From positions 372,001 through 436,000 of the forward strand of contig JODP01000001.1 in NCBI GenBank assembly GCA_000719025.1: DNA of 64,000 bases. The letters run 5' to 3'. Positions 16,998 to 25,445 of the stretch are shown one piece after another. This DNA is from Kineosporia aurantiaca JCM 3230. Lineage in GTDB: Bacteria; Actinomycetota; Actinomycetes; Actinomycetales; Kineosporiaceae. Positions within the stretch are counted from its first letter, which is position 1; every line of letters starts with the position of its first letter. A program made the translations under genes and the position numbers. The notes below the pieces were generated by a model. The model searched no databases and was not told the DNA's origin. It saw nothing but the letters and a program-made list of their open reading frames with translations.

Positions 16998-17645
16998 CTA
17001 CCCCGTCGGTCCGGCCAGCAGGCCGAGCATCTGCCTGACCTGAGCCGACCGGGACTGCCCGATCCGGTCGGCCAGGTCGAGCACCTCGGCGTTGCTGCCG
17101 TTCTCGGTTGCGTACCGGGCGATCTCGGCCCCGTTGCTCTGCACCGCGATCATCAGGTTCAGGAACTGCGTCTGGAACTGATCGGCCGGAGCCGCCTCCA
17201 GGCTCGCGTAGTCGGCCTTGGTCAGCGCGCTGACGCCACCGTGCTCCCGGTGCAGGTCCGCGTCCGTGGCCATGGCGGTGGGCTCACCCCAGGCCTTGAG
17301 CCAGCCGGACATCTCGGCCCGCTCGTCCTGCTCCGTGCTGTCGATGGCCCCGACCAGCGCCGCCGCCTGCTTCGACAGCCTGCCCTCACCGGCCCGGTCG
17401 GTGAGCCGCGCCGTCTCCACCTCCCGGGCGATCATCATCTGCAGGAACATCACGTCGGCCGCATTGTGGGCTCCCGCCTCCGACGGGGTGCCGGACGGGG
17501 TGGCCGCAGATTGCATCATCGCCATCGAGTCGTCGTGCGCACTCATGCCCGGACCGTTCGCCTGCGTGCCGTTCGAGGAGCCGCAGGCGCCGAGCAGCAG
17601 AACCACCCCGAACCCCGCGGTCAGGGCGCCGAGTCGACCCCTCAC
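16998..17645 (-). CDS. DUF305-family lipoprotein with its His pairs lost
   Basis: 215 residues from the GTG at 17643-17645. That GTG overlaps the LPMO stop codon (GTGA), so the two genes are translationally coupled. The N-terminus is a lipoprotein signal (LTAGFGVVLLLGACGSSN). A short Met/His stretch follows (GPGMSAHDDSMAMM). The DUF305 fold is recognisable twice: AHNAADVMFLQMMIAREVET and FQTQFLNLMIAVQSNGAEIA. In typical members the MI segment is followed by His-His (MIxHHxxA), thought to bind metal. Here both pairs are replaced (AR and VQ). Some DUF305 proteins bind copper, and LPMOs require copper, so a copper-related or chaperone role is an attractive inference, but the missing ligands argue for caution. 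Confidence 0.85.
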   Translation of the reverse strand: MRGRLGALTAGFGVVLLLGACGSSNGTQANGPGMSAHDDSMAMMQSAATPSGTPSEAGAHNAADVMFLQMMIAREVETARLTDRAGEGRLSKQAAALVGAIDSTEQDERAEMSGWLKAWGEPTAMATDADLHREHGGVSALTKADYASLEAAPADQFQTQFLNLMIAVQSNGAEIARYATENGSNAEVLDLADRIGQSRSAQVRQMLGLLAGPTG

Positions 17646-18520
17646 TCCGGCAGCCACAGGGCGAGCACGGTCGGCGGTTCCCAGCCGGGCAGCGTGGTGT
17701 GCGACTGGCGGCACTCATACGTCACGCCGTCGTACGTGACCTTGTCTCCGCGGTCGTACCAGGTCCAGCTCTTCCAGGCGGTGGCGCTGGGGTCGGTGGA
17801 ATGAGGGACGCTGGTGGCCACCGGCGGCGGAGTCGGTCCGGTCGGGTAGGTGGTCTGGGCCGGGCTGGACGCGCCGTCCGCCGGAGTCGAGGACGCCGGA
17901 GCCGAGGACGCCGGAGCCGAGGAGGCGGGAGCGGAGGACGCCGGGGTGGAGGGCGCCGCAGTGGTGGGCGCCGCGGTCGGGGTGCTGGGCGCGGTGGTCG
18001 GGGACGCGGTGCCGCCGATGTTCAGGTCGACGCAGTTGTAGAACGCGTTCGCCGTGTCGGCGATGTTCCAGACCGCCAGCACCGTGTGGTCGCCGGAATA
18101 GGCGCTCAGGTCGACCTGGTGCGAGACGGTGGCGTTGGGGATCGCGCCCCGGTCGTCGAACGTGGCCACCTGCTGGCCGTCCACGTAGTAGACCCAGGTG
18201 CTGGTCGAGTGCCGGGCGGTCAGGGTCCAGTTGAAGGTGACCTTGCGGCCCACGGTGGCCGCGGGCCAGTTCCGGGACTCGTCGTCGAGCACCTTGAAAT
18301 TGGCGTTGCCGCCGCTGCAGAGCTTGGAACCCTTGGGCGCCTCGACACTCTGCGGCTCGTACTGGATCTGGCCGCAGTCGGGCACGGCGCCACTGGCGCA
18401 CAGGGCCTGGCGGCTGGGCGGGGACGAGATGTACCCGTGGGCACTGGCCGGGCCGGCGAGAGCCACGCCGGCGAACAGCGTGCCCAGCGTCGCCAGCGGA
18501 AGGACGACCTTCTTGCGCAT
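17642..18520 (-). CDS. AA10 lytic polysaccharide monooxygenase with C-terminal CBM5/12-like module
   Basis: 292 residues. The signal peptide (MRKKVVLPLATLGTLFAGVA, cut after ASA at residue 27) leaves His28 as the mature N-terminus (HGYISSPPSR), as a copper histidine brace requires. The second brace His is His104 in LTARHSTSTWVYY, and the axial Phe160 lies in ADTANAFYN. Cys pairs fit the AA10 disulphides. The catalytic domain ends near residue 170. It is followed by a Thr/Pro/Ser/Ala linker with APASS repeats and a C-terminal module (WKSWTWYDRGDKVTYDGVTY ... PGWEPPTVLALW) of the CBM5/12 type. AA10 enzymes with this module usually cleave crystalline chitin oxidatively; cellulose is possible. 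The enzyme is secreted. The DUF305 gene is coupled downstream by a GTGA overlap. Confidence 0.94.
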   Translation of the reverse strand: MRKKVVLPLATLGTLFAGVALAGPASAHGYISSPPSRQALCASGAVPDCGQIQYEPQSVEAPKGSKLCSGGNANFKVLDDESRNWPAATVGRKVTFNWTLTARHSTSTWVYYVDGQQVATFDDRGAIPNATVSHQVDLSAYSGDHTVLAVWNIADTANAFYNCVDLNIGGTASPTTAPSTPTAAPTTAAPSTPASSAPASSAPASSAPASSTPADGASSPAQTTYPTGPTPPPVATSVPHSTDPSATAWKSWTWYDRGDKVTYDGVTYECRQSHTTLPGWEPPTVLALWLPE

Positions 18521-18908
18521 GAAAGTGCACTCCTGTCAGGGATGGAGTACCCGGCGATCACGCCGGACGATGATCATCCTGGTCAGCGCGGACGGGTCCT
18601 CACAAGCTGGTTGCAGCCATTTATCCGGGCCTTGAGCGGGCCCTGACTCTCGGCCTTCCGGGCCGGGGAAATCTTCCGCCGGATTTACGTTATGCCGGTA
18701 CCGCGCCGGGCACCGCAGACACATTCTTGACACTCCCCGCACCTACCCATGACCTGCGCCGGGGCAACCTTTTCGAGGTTTGACAGGCCCTATCAAGCTG
18801 ACGAGGATTCACGACGCCAACCCATGGAATCGAAATGCCAACCCCCGCAATCGGACTGCGCGGGGTGATTCCGCACGCCCCCACCCGGCAACGGGAAAAG
18901 AGGAATCC
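18521..18908. promoter_or_regulatory. 388-bp divergent control region of the LPMO and PL11 genes
   Basis: Non-coding. It must contain promoters for both secreted enzymes. One candidate for the PL11 gene is TTGACA at 18780-18785 followed after 17 bases by GAGGAT (18803-18808), about 100 bp before the start codon. Another TTGACA (18727-18732) has no partner at proper spacing. The region is a place to look for a site used by the ECF sigma fusion encoded downstream; I could not recognise one. Confidence 0.35.
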
Positions 18909-20876
18909 GTGAGTCCACGTCGTCGCACCGACCGGCACCGCACCGTCGCGATCGCCGCGGGTCTGGCCCTGACCGGCAGTCTCGCCGCGGCCGGTACTGC
19001 CATGGCGGTAGGCCGGGGCCCCACCACCCCTCAGCACAGCCGCGGTTCCCAGGCCATCAAGACCACGGCCGCCACCACCACGGCCGCCACCACCACGGCT
19101 GCCACCACCACGGCTGCCACCACCACCGCGGCCACTCCGAAGGCCACCAAGGCCGCCGCGGCCAAGGTCACCGTGGCCGGACACCAGCTGGAGACCCTCG
19201 GCCGCGGGGCGATCAGCGTCCATTCGGCCACCGGCAACCTGATCAGCTGGCGGCTGCTGGCCACCGACGCGACCGGCGTCGGGTTCGACGTCTACCGCGA
19301 CGGCACCAAGCTCAACGCCTCGCCGATCACCGGCTCCACGAACTACCTGGACAAGGGCGCGGCGGCCACCGCCACCTACACGGTGAGGACCGGTTCGGAG
19401 ACCGCCACGGTCCGTAACCTGTCGGCCGGATACCTGAAGGTCCCGATCAAGAAGCCGGCCGGCGGCACCACGAAGGACGGGGTGGCATACACCTACACGG
19501 CGAACGACGCCTCGGTGGCCGACCTGGACGGCGACGGCGAGTACGAGATCGTGCTGAAGTGGGACCCGACCAACTCTAAGGACAACTCGCAGTCCGGCTA
19601 CACCGGCAACGTCTACGTGGACGCGTACGAGCTGGACGGCACCCAGCTCTGGCGGATCGACCTGGGTAAGAACATCCGGGCCGGCGCGCACTACACCCAG
19701 TTCCAGGCCTACGACTACGACGGTGACGGCAAGGCCGAGGTCGCGATGAAGACCGCCGACGGCACCGTGGACGGCAAGGGCACGGTGATCGGCAGTTCCA
19801 CCGCCGACTACCGCAACTCCTCCGGCTACATCCTGACCGGCCCGGAGTACCTGACCATGTTCAACGGCCAGACCGGCGCCGCCGCCTCGACCGTGGACTA
19901 CACCCCGGCCCGGGGCACGGTCTCCTCCTGGGGCGACAGCTACGGCAACCGGGTCGACCGGTTCCTGGCCGGCACCGCCTACCTCAACGGCAGCACGCCG
20001 AGCCTGATCGAGGCCCGCGGCTATTACACCCGCTCGGTCATCACCGCCTGGGACTACACCGGCGGAAAGCTCACCCAGCGCTGGCAGTTCGACTCCAACA
20101 AGCAGACCACCCCGGCCGACTGGGCCGGGCAGGGCAACCACCAGCTCTCGGTGGCCGACGTGGACAGCGACGGCAAGGACGAGATCATCTACGGCTCGAT
20201 GGCCATCGACGACACCGGCAAGGGCCTGTGGACGACGAAGCTCGGGCACGGCGACACGCTGCACGTCGGCGACCTGATCCCGTCCCGTCCCGGGCTGGAG
20301 GTCTACAAGGTCCGCGAGGAGAAGAACAGCGGCCCGGCCGACTTCATCGCCGACGCGGCCACCGGGGCGATCATCAGCAAGTCGGCCAGCTGCGCCTGTG
20401 ACACCGGTCGCGGGGTGGCGGAGGACATCTACGCGGGCAACCCCGGGGCCGAGCAGTGGTCGTCCAGCGTCGACGGCACCCGCGACACCAGCGGCAAGGT
20501 GATCGGCCCCAAGCCCAGCTCCACCAACTTCCTGGTCTGGTGGGACGGCGACGCGTCGCGGGAACTGCTCGACGGCACCAAGATCAGCAAGTGGACGCCG
20601 ACCGGCGAGACCCGCCTGCTGACCGCGGCCGGGGTGCACTCCAACAACAGCACCAAGTCCACCCCCTCGCTGTCCGGGGACATCCTCGGTGACTGGCGCG
20701 AAGAAGTGATCTGGCCGACCACCGACGACACCGCGCTGGAGATCTTCAGCACCCCGATCGAGACCACCACCCGGCGCACCACGCTCGTCCAGGACTCGAT
20801 GTACCGGGTCGCGATCGCCTGGCAGAACACCGCCTACAACCAGCCGCCGCACCTCAGCTACGCACTCCAGAAGTAA
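18909..20876 (+). CDS. Secreted rhamnogalacturonan lyase, polysaccharide lyase family 11
   Basis: 655 residues from the GTG at 18909 (AGAGGAA just upstream). The signal peptide (TVAIAAGLALTGSLAAAGTA, cut after MA) is followed by a five-fold TTAAT linker. The lyase domain matches YesW/YesX-type PL11 enzymes, which cut pectin rhamnogalacturonan I by beta-elimination. It has an N-terminal beta domain (VAGHQLETLGRGAISVHSAT), then an eight-bladed propeller with calcium loops (DLDGDGEYEIVLKWDP, DYDGDGKAEVAMKTADGT, DVDSDGKDEIIYGSM). Conserved blocks include SSWGDSYGNRVDRFLAGTAY, RGYYTRSVITAWDY, GHGDTLHVGDL and a C-terminal GDILGDWREEVIWPT plus TAYNQPPHLSYAL. Length is normal. The sigma-factor fusion gene starts 21 bp downstream, suggesting an operon that links pectin attack with extracellular sensing. 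Confidence 0.94.
   Translation: MSPRRRTDRHRTVAIAAGLALTGSLAAAGTAMAVGRGPTTPQHSRGSQAIKTTAATTTAATTTAATTTAATTTAATPKATKAAAAKVTVAGHQLETLGRGAISVHSATGNLISWRLLATDATGVGFDVYRDGTKLNASPITGSTNYLDKGAAATATYTVRTGSETATVRNLSAGYLKVPIKKPAGGTTKDGVAYTYTANDASVADLDGDGEYEIVLKWDPTNSKDNSQSGYTGNVYVDAYELDGTQLWRIDLGKNIRAGAHYTQFQAYDYDGDGKAEVAMKTADGTVDGKGTVIGSSTADYRNSSGYILTGPEYLTMFNGQTGAAASTVDYTPARGTVSSWGDSYGNRVDRFLAGTAYLNGSTPSLIEARGYYTRSVITAWDYTGGKLTQRWQFDSNKQTTPADWAGQGNHQLSVADVDSDGKDEIIYGSMAIDDTGKGLWTTKLGHGDTLHVGDLIPSRPGLEVYKVREEKNSGPADFIADAATGAIISKSASCACDTGRGVAEDIYAGNPGAEQWSSSVDGTRDTSGKVIGPKPSSTNFLVWWDGDASRELLDGTKISKWTPTGETRLLTAAGVHSNNSTKSTPSLSGDILGDWREEVIWPTTDDTALEIFSTPIETTTRRTTLVQDSMYRVAIAWQNTAYNQPPHLSYALQK
19061..19135 (+). 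repeat. 15-bp tandem repeat (five units) encoding a TTAAT linker
   Basis: Five near-identical 15-base units of the type ACCACGGCCGCCACC code for Thr-Thr-Ala-Ala-Thr between the signal peptide and lyase domain. Near-identical DNA units imply recent slippage, so copy number may vary between strains. Confidence 0.8.
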
Positions 20877-20897
20877 CCGCCCAGAAGGAAAAACACG

Positions 20898-22838
20898 ATG
20901 CAAGAGGACGAACCGGGCCTGGTCCGGGCCGCCCAGGCCGGCGATCGCGCCGCCCTGCAGGAACTCCTGGCCCGGTACGTCCCCCTGCTGTACAACCTGG
21001 TCGGCCGGTCGGTGAGCCGGCCGGCCGACGTGGACGACGTGACCCAGGAGGTCCTGCTCCGGGTGGTGCGGGACCTGGCGGAACTGCAGAGCCCGGCCAG
21101 CTTCCGGTCCTGGCTGACCACCATCGCGGTGCACCAGATCGGCGACCACTTCCGCCGGCTGGACGCCGACGCCCCGCATTCGCTGGACGAGGCGGCCGAG
21201 AGCGGCCCCGCCTTCGAGGATCTGGCCGTGCTGCGCCTCGACCTCCAGGGCCAGCAGCGGGACCTGGTGCGCTCCGGACGCTGGCTCGACCCGGAACACC
21301 GCGCCTTGCTGGCCCTTTGGTGGGAGGAGTGCGCGGGGCGGATCACCCGCGCCGAGATCGCCGAGGCGCTGGACCTCGGCGAGGCCCACACCGCGGTCCG
21401 CCTGCAACGGATGCGCGAGCAGCTCGAACAGTGCCGGGTGCTGGTGGCCGCGCTGGATCGCGAGCCGCTGTGCGCCGGGCTGGCCGAAGCGGTCGACTCC
21501 TGGAACGGTGAGCCGAACCCGTTGTGGCGCAAGCGGATCACCCGGCACGTGCGCACCTGCGTGGTCTGCCTGCGTGAGGCCGAGGACCAGCTCCCGGCCG
21601 CCCGCCTGATCGCCGGGCTCCAGATGCTGCCGCTGCCCGCGGCCCTGATCGCCGCCCTGATCGGCAAGGGTCTCCTGGCTCCGGGAGCGGACCAGACCGA
21701 ACTGGCCGCCGTCACCGAGGACGAGGAGTACTACGACGACGAAGGACGCTGGGGGCTGGCCCAGCGGGCCGGCAGCGCGGTCGTGGTGGTCGCCGCGGTG
21801 ACCTTGCTGCTGTTCACCGGTGGATTTCTGTACGACGTCAGCCAGACTCCCGGTACTCGTACGGAGATGCCCGGCCAGGCCGCTAATCTCAGCGCCTCGA
21901 TCGCTACCACATCCCCCTCCCCGACCACGCCCAAGCCGACGAAGACGGCCGGCAAGCCGAAGAAGAAGACCAAGACCGCCGCGGCCGTATCGCCCCCGGC
22001 GGATGGTTGTTCGCCGGGCCGGTCGCTGGATCGGGTGTGGGCCGACTGGACCATGCCGAACTCCGGAGACGGCCTGCCGGATCAGCAGCGGTACACGGTG
22101 AAATCCGACGGCACCGTGGTCGACGAGGTGACCTGCCTGGTCTGGCAGCGCGCAGCGGCACCGCAGAAGTACAGCTTCACCGCCGCCCAGAACTACTGCG
22201 CGGGATTGAGTCTGGCCGGTGGCGGCTGGCACCTGCCGACCCGGGTCGAACTCACGTCCCTGATCGACACCACCCGCTCCGGCCCCGCGATCGACCCCGA
22301 GGCGTTCCCGGGCACGCCGGTGGCCTTCTTCTGGACGTCCTCACCGTGGGCCACCGCGCACGACCCGGCGTTCGCCTGGATCGTGAATTTCTACGAGGGT
22401 CTGACCAGCAATGCCGCCGACGAGTCGGGCCAGAACGCGGTGCGCTGCGTGCAGTCCCCGGCCGGAACGGGCGCCCCCGACTACGCAATCGCCGACGGCC
22501 AGGTGAAGGACGCGCAGACCGGGCTGATCTGGCAGCGCGGCACCTCGGCGACCATGGCCGCCGACCAGGCCCCGGCGTACTGCGACAATCTCGCGCTGGG
22601 CGGCCAGAAGTGGCGACTGCCCGGTGTTCAGGAACTGGCGACGCTGGTCGACGAGTCGCTGGTCGGCCCGGCCATCGACCGCCAGGCCTTCCCGAACACC
22701 CCGGCCCGCGGCTGGTACTGGGCCGCGAACCGGGCTGCACCGGAAAAGGGTTCGCGCTGGGCGCTGAACTACGACGACGGGTACACGAACTACCGCGACC
22801 TCACGTCCGGGGTCGTGCGCTGCGTCAGGTCAGCCTGA
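20898..22838 (+). CDS. Single-chain ECF sigma factor fused to zinc anti-sigma motif, TM helix and two extracellular DUF1566 domains
   Basis: 646 residues (AGAAGGAA before the ATG). Residues 8-87 are sigma-70 region 2 (ADVDDVTQEVLLRVV, ASFRSWLTTIAVHQIGDHFR). Residues 128-185 are region 4 (ITRAEIAEALDLGEAHTAVR). Residues 192-224 hold a complete ZAS-type anti-sigma signature: Cys192, then His217-x3-Cys221-x2-Cys224. One TM helix lies at about 293-312 (SAVVVVAAVTLLLFTGGF). It is followed by a Thr/Pro/Lys linker and two DUF1566 (Lcl C-terminal-like) domains at about 370-520 and 525-646, each with LVWQR/LIWQR, W-LPxxxEL, IDxxAFPxTP and a closing VRCV. So sigma factor, inhibitor and sensor share one chain, presumably with N-terminus inside. 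Release of the sigma part would need proteolysis or a conformational change. No separate anti-sigma gene is adjacent. The PL11 lyase gene precedes it by 21 bp. ECF proteins with zinc finger plus TM extensions are known in actinobacteria (ECF52-like); the DUF1566 pair I have not seen described. Confidence 0.9.
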   Translation: MQEDEPGLVRAAQAGDRAALQELLARYVPLLYNLVGRSVSRPADVDDVTQEVLLRVVRDLAELQSPASFRSWLTTIAVHQIGDHFRRLDADAPHSLDEAAESGPAFEDLAVLRLDLQGQQRDLVRSGRWLDPEHRALLALWWEECAGRITRAEIAEALDLGEAHTAVRLQRMREQLEQCRVLVAALDREPLCAGLAEAVDSWNGEPNPLWRKRITRHVRTCVVCLREAEDQLPAARLIAGLQMLPLPAALIAALIGKGLLAPGADQTELAAVTEDEEYYDDEGRWGLAQRAGSAVVVVAAVTLLLFTGGFLYDVSQTPGTRTEMPGQAANLSASIATTSPSPTTPKPTKTAGKPKKKTKTAAAVSPPADGCSPGRSLDRVWADWTMPNSGDGLPDQQRYTVKSDGTVVDEVTCLVWQRAAAPQKYSFTAAQNYCAGLSLAGGGWHLPTRVELTSLIDTTRSGPAIDPEAFPGTPVAFFWTSSPWATAHDPAFAWIVNFYEGLTSNAADESGQNAVRCVQSPAGTGAPDYAIADGQVKDAQTGLIWQRGTSATMAADQAPAYCDNLALGGQKWRLPGVQELATLVDESLVGPAIDRQAFPNTPARGWYWAANRAAPEKGSRWALNYDDGYTNYRDLTSGVVRCVRSA

Positions 22839-24078
22839 CCGGCAGGGTGGAGGAGCTGTTCGAGAACAGCGAGGGGATCGGGACCAGGTCGGCCTCGCTG
22901 ACGGCGAGCTCGATCCCGGGGTACTGCTCGAACACGGCCGGGATCGCGATGACCCCCTCCATCCGGGCCAGCACGGCGCCCAGGCAGACGTGCATGCCGT
23001 GGCCGAAGGCCAGGTGCTTGCGCTGGGTGCGGGTGAGGTCGAAGACGCCCGCGTCGTCCCCGTGCTGCTTCTCGTCCCGGCCGACCGCACTGTAGGGCGC
23101 CATGATGGCCTCGCCCTTGGGGATCGTGACCCCGGCGATCTCCACGTCCTCCAACGGGTAACGGAACGGGAAGTTGCCGATCGGCGCGTCCCAGCGCAGG
23201 GTTTCCTCGACCACCGCGGCCCAGACGTCCGCGTCCCCACTGGTGGCGATCGTCCTCTGCTCGGGATGGGTGAGCAGCGCACGCACCGCGTTGGTGATCA
23301 GCGCGACGGTGGTCTCCTGCCCGGCCGCCAGCATCACCAGCAGGGTGCCGACCAGCTCCTCCTCGCTCAGCGCGTCCGGCTCGGCGTCCCGCGCCGCGAT
23401 CAGCGCGCTGGTCAGGTCGGCGCCCGGTGCGGCCCGCCGGGCCTCGACCACCCGGGCCAGCAGCTGGTAGGTCTCGATCTGAAAGCCGACCACCTCCTCG
23501 GAGGTGAGGTCGGAGCGGAAGATCTGGTCCATCAGGAACTTCAGCCGGGCCCGCTCGCCCTCCGGCACCCCGAACAGCTCGCAGATCACCCGCACCGGCA
23601 CCACGTCGGAGAAGTGCTTACGCAGGTCCACCACGCCGTCCGGGCCGGCCTGGGCGGGCAGGTCGGCGAGCAGCCCGGCGACGATCTGCTCGATCTGCGG
23701 ACGCAGTTCCTGCACCCGGCGCGGGGTCAGGTTGGCGGTGACCAGCTTGCGCAGCCGCCGGTGCTCGTCGCCGTCCGCGGTGACCATGTTGTTCACCTTG
23801 ACCATGCCGATCAGCGGCCAGGAATCCCCCACCTCACCGGAGCGGATGGCGTTCCAGTTGCGCCAGTTCTTGCTGAACCGGGGGTCGGTGACCAGGGCGC
23901 TGAGCAGCTCGTGATCGGTGACGCTCCAGGCCATCACGTTGCCGGGGAGCCGGACCCGGACCACCGGGCCGAGCTCGCGCAGGCGGGCCCCCTCGCCGTG
24001 GTGGTCGCGACCGGTGGGGTCCAGCTCGAGGATCGGGACGCTGTTCGGATCGACGGTGGCAGTGGCGGTTTCGGACAT
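22825..24078 (-). CDS. Cytochrome P450 of the conservon (CvnE/F-like)
   Basis: 417 residues from the ATG at 24076-24078 with CAGGAGG upstream. P450 landmarks: the C helix around GDEHRRLRKLV, I-helix MLAAGQETTVALI (the usual acid-alcohol pair is Glu-Thr), K-helix EETLRW (ExxR), and heme loop FGHGMHVCLGAVLARM with Cys as thiolate ligand. It is soluble, with no membrane anchor, and would need a ferredoxin partner not present here. Together with the second P450, 62 bp upstream on the same strand, it sits at the 3' end of a cvnABCD operon. Some Streptomyces conservons carry P450 genes in this position. The substrate is unknown. The 3' end overlaps the sigma-fusion gene by 14 bp, convergent. Confidence 0.92.
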   Translation of the reverse strand: MSETATATVDPNSVPILELDPTGRDHHGEGARLRELGPVVRVRLPGNVMAWSVTDHELLSALVTDPRFSKNWRNWNAIRSGEVGDSWPLIGMVKVNNMVTADGDEHRRLRKLVTANLTPRRVQELRPQIEQIVAGLLADLPAQAGPDGVVDLRKHFSDVVPVRVICELFGVPEGERARLKFLMDQIFRSDLTSEEVVGFQIETYQLLARVVEARRAAPGADLTSALIAARDAEPDALSEEELVGTLLVMLAAGQETTVALITNAVRALLTHPEQRTIATSGDADVWAAVVEETLRWDAPIGNFPFRYPLEDVEIAGVTIPKGEAIMAPYSAVGRDEKQHGDDAGVFDLTRTQRKHLAFGHGMHVCLGAVLARMEGVIAIPAVFEQYPGIELAVSEADLVPIPSLFSNSSSTLPVRLT

Positions 24079-24140
24079 GGCGGCCTCCTGGCAGGTGGAT
24101 TCCGGGCGGACCGGACCCGTCCTTGGGCCCGGTCCGGCGA

Positions 24141-25445
24141 TCAGTGGCCGGTGAACTCGACCGGCAGGGACTGCGGCACCCGGGTCCACGGGGAGGGCAG
24201 CCAGGCGATCTCCTCGGCCGGGATGCTCAGGCGGATGTCCGGCAGCAGGTTCAGCACGGTGTTCACCGCGGTCCGGGTGATCAGCCGGGCCGGGACCCGG
24301 GCCGGGCAGGAGTGCGGGCCGGCCGCGAAGGCCAGATGGGCGCGGCTGCCCGGCTCGGCCACCGGGCCGTTGCCGGTCTGCATCAGCGGATCGTCCACCA
24401 CCGCGCCCAGCCCGAGCAGCAGCACGTCCCCCTTACGGATCTGCTTCCCGCCGAGTTCGGTGTCCCGCAGGGCATAACGGGCCGGCATCACGTTCATCGG
24501 TGGGTCCCGCCAGAGCGCCTCGTCCAGCGCGTCGTCCACGCCCAGGCTGCCCCCGCGCAACTGGGCCGAGAACCGTGGGTCGGTGAGCAGGAACCGGAGG
24601 GTGTGGGCGATCCAGGCGGTGACCGTCTCGTTCGCCGCCGCGATCATCACCACCATCGACTGGAGCCGCTCGGCCTCGGTCTGCAGGCCTTCATGGTGCA
24701 GGAAGACGCTGGTCAGGTCGTCCCGGTCGTCGTCCGGGGTGGCCGCCCGGGCGCGCAGCGTGTCCAGCAGGATCTCCTCGAACGCCCGGTTGCCGTGCTG
24801 CGAGTCGTCCTGGCTGCCGAACAGTGCGATCAGGCCCTGGCGCAGTTCCCGGCCCTCGGCCCGGTCCAGGCCGAACAGCGAGGCCAGGGCGAGCAGCGGG
24901 ATCACCGCCGCGTACTCCCCGATCAGATCGGCGGAGCCCCGGTCGGAGAACTCCGCAACCAGTTCCGCACAGAGCCCCTCCACCTCGCGCCGCATCGCCC
25001 GCTGGTCGATGTGCGCGACGCCCTCGTCCAGCGGCGCCCGCAGCCGGCGGTGGGTGTCGCCGTCCGCCCCGATCACGTTCGCCCGCCAGGCCATCATCGG
25101 CAGCAGCCCGGAATCCGGTGCGACCACCCCGTCCTGCAGGTCCTTCCAGTTCCGGGCGTCGTGCACGAAGGTCCGCTCGTCCCGGGTGATGGCCAGCAGC
25201 TCGCGGTAGCCCATCACCAGCCAGGCGCCCACCCCGGGTTCCAGCTCGACCCGGGCCACCGGGCCCTGCTCGGCCCGCAACCGCCGGTAGACCACCCGGT
25301 GGTCCGGGGCCCCGGTGGCCGAGATCAGCGGGGTCAGGTCCTCGGTGGAGGAGGCCACGTGGGCCGGGCAGCCGGGCGGCGCGGCCACCCGGTCCGACAC
25401 GGAACCGAAAACGATGGACGGGTCGGAGGATTCGGAGAGGGTCAC
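24141..25445 (-). CDS. Cytochrome P450 coupled to the conservon GTPase gene
   Basis: 434 residues from the GTG at 25443-25445, whose GTGA overlaps the stop codon of the upstream GTPase gene. Motifs: GDTHRRLRAPLDEGVAHID, I-helix VMIAAANETVTAWIAH, a K-helix region DEALWRDPPMNVMPARYALR (E-x-x-W-R in place of a clean ExxR), and heme loop FAAGPHSCPARVPARL with the Cys ligand. This loop has Cys-Pro-Ala after the ligand instead of Cys-Leu-Gly, as in the CYP156-type P450s of Streptomyces conservons. The K-helix motif is atypical (EALWR: Glu and Arg are four residues apart rather than three), so catalytic competence should not be assumed. It may have a regulatory or redox-sensing role in the signalling complex. 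Confidence 0.9.
   Translation of the reverse strand: MTLSESSDPSIVFGSVSDRVAAPPGCPAHVASSTEDLTPLISATGAPDHRVVYRRLRAEQGPVARVELEPGVGAWLVMGYRELLAITRDERTFVHDARNWKDLQDGVVAPDSGLLPMMAWRANVIGADGDTHRRLRAPLDEGVAHIDQRAMRREVEGLCAELVAEFSDRGSADLIGEYAAVIPLLALASLFGLDRAEGRELRQGLIALFGSQDDSQHGNRAFEEILLDTLRARAATPDDDRDDLTSVFLHHEGLQTEAERLQSMVVMIAAANETVTAWIAHTLRFLLTDPRFSAQLRGGSLGVDDALDEALWRDPPMNVMPARYALRDTELGGKQIRKGDVLLLGLGAVVDDPLMQTGNGPVAEPGSRAHLAFAAGPHSCPARVPARLITRTAVNTVLNLLPDIRLSIPAEEIAWLPSPWTRVPQSLPVEFTGH

Noticed and set aside
18727..18732. TTGACA as a promoter of the PL11 gene
   Set aside because: No -10 hexamer at 16-18 bp; the TTGACA at 18780 has a better partner.
18690..22232. Long open frame (over 1100 codons) on the minus strand opposite the PL11 and sigma-fusion genes
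   Set aside because: It lies antisense to two well-supported genes, has the Gly/Arg/Val-heavy composition typical of high-GC shadow frames, and no SD or domain.
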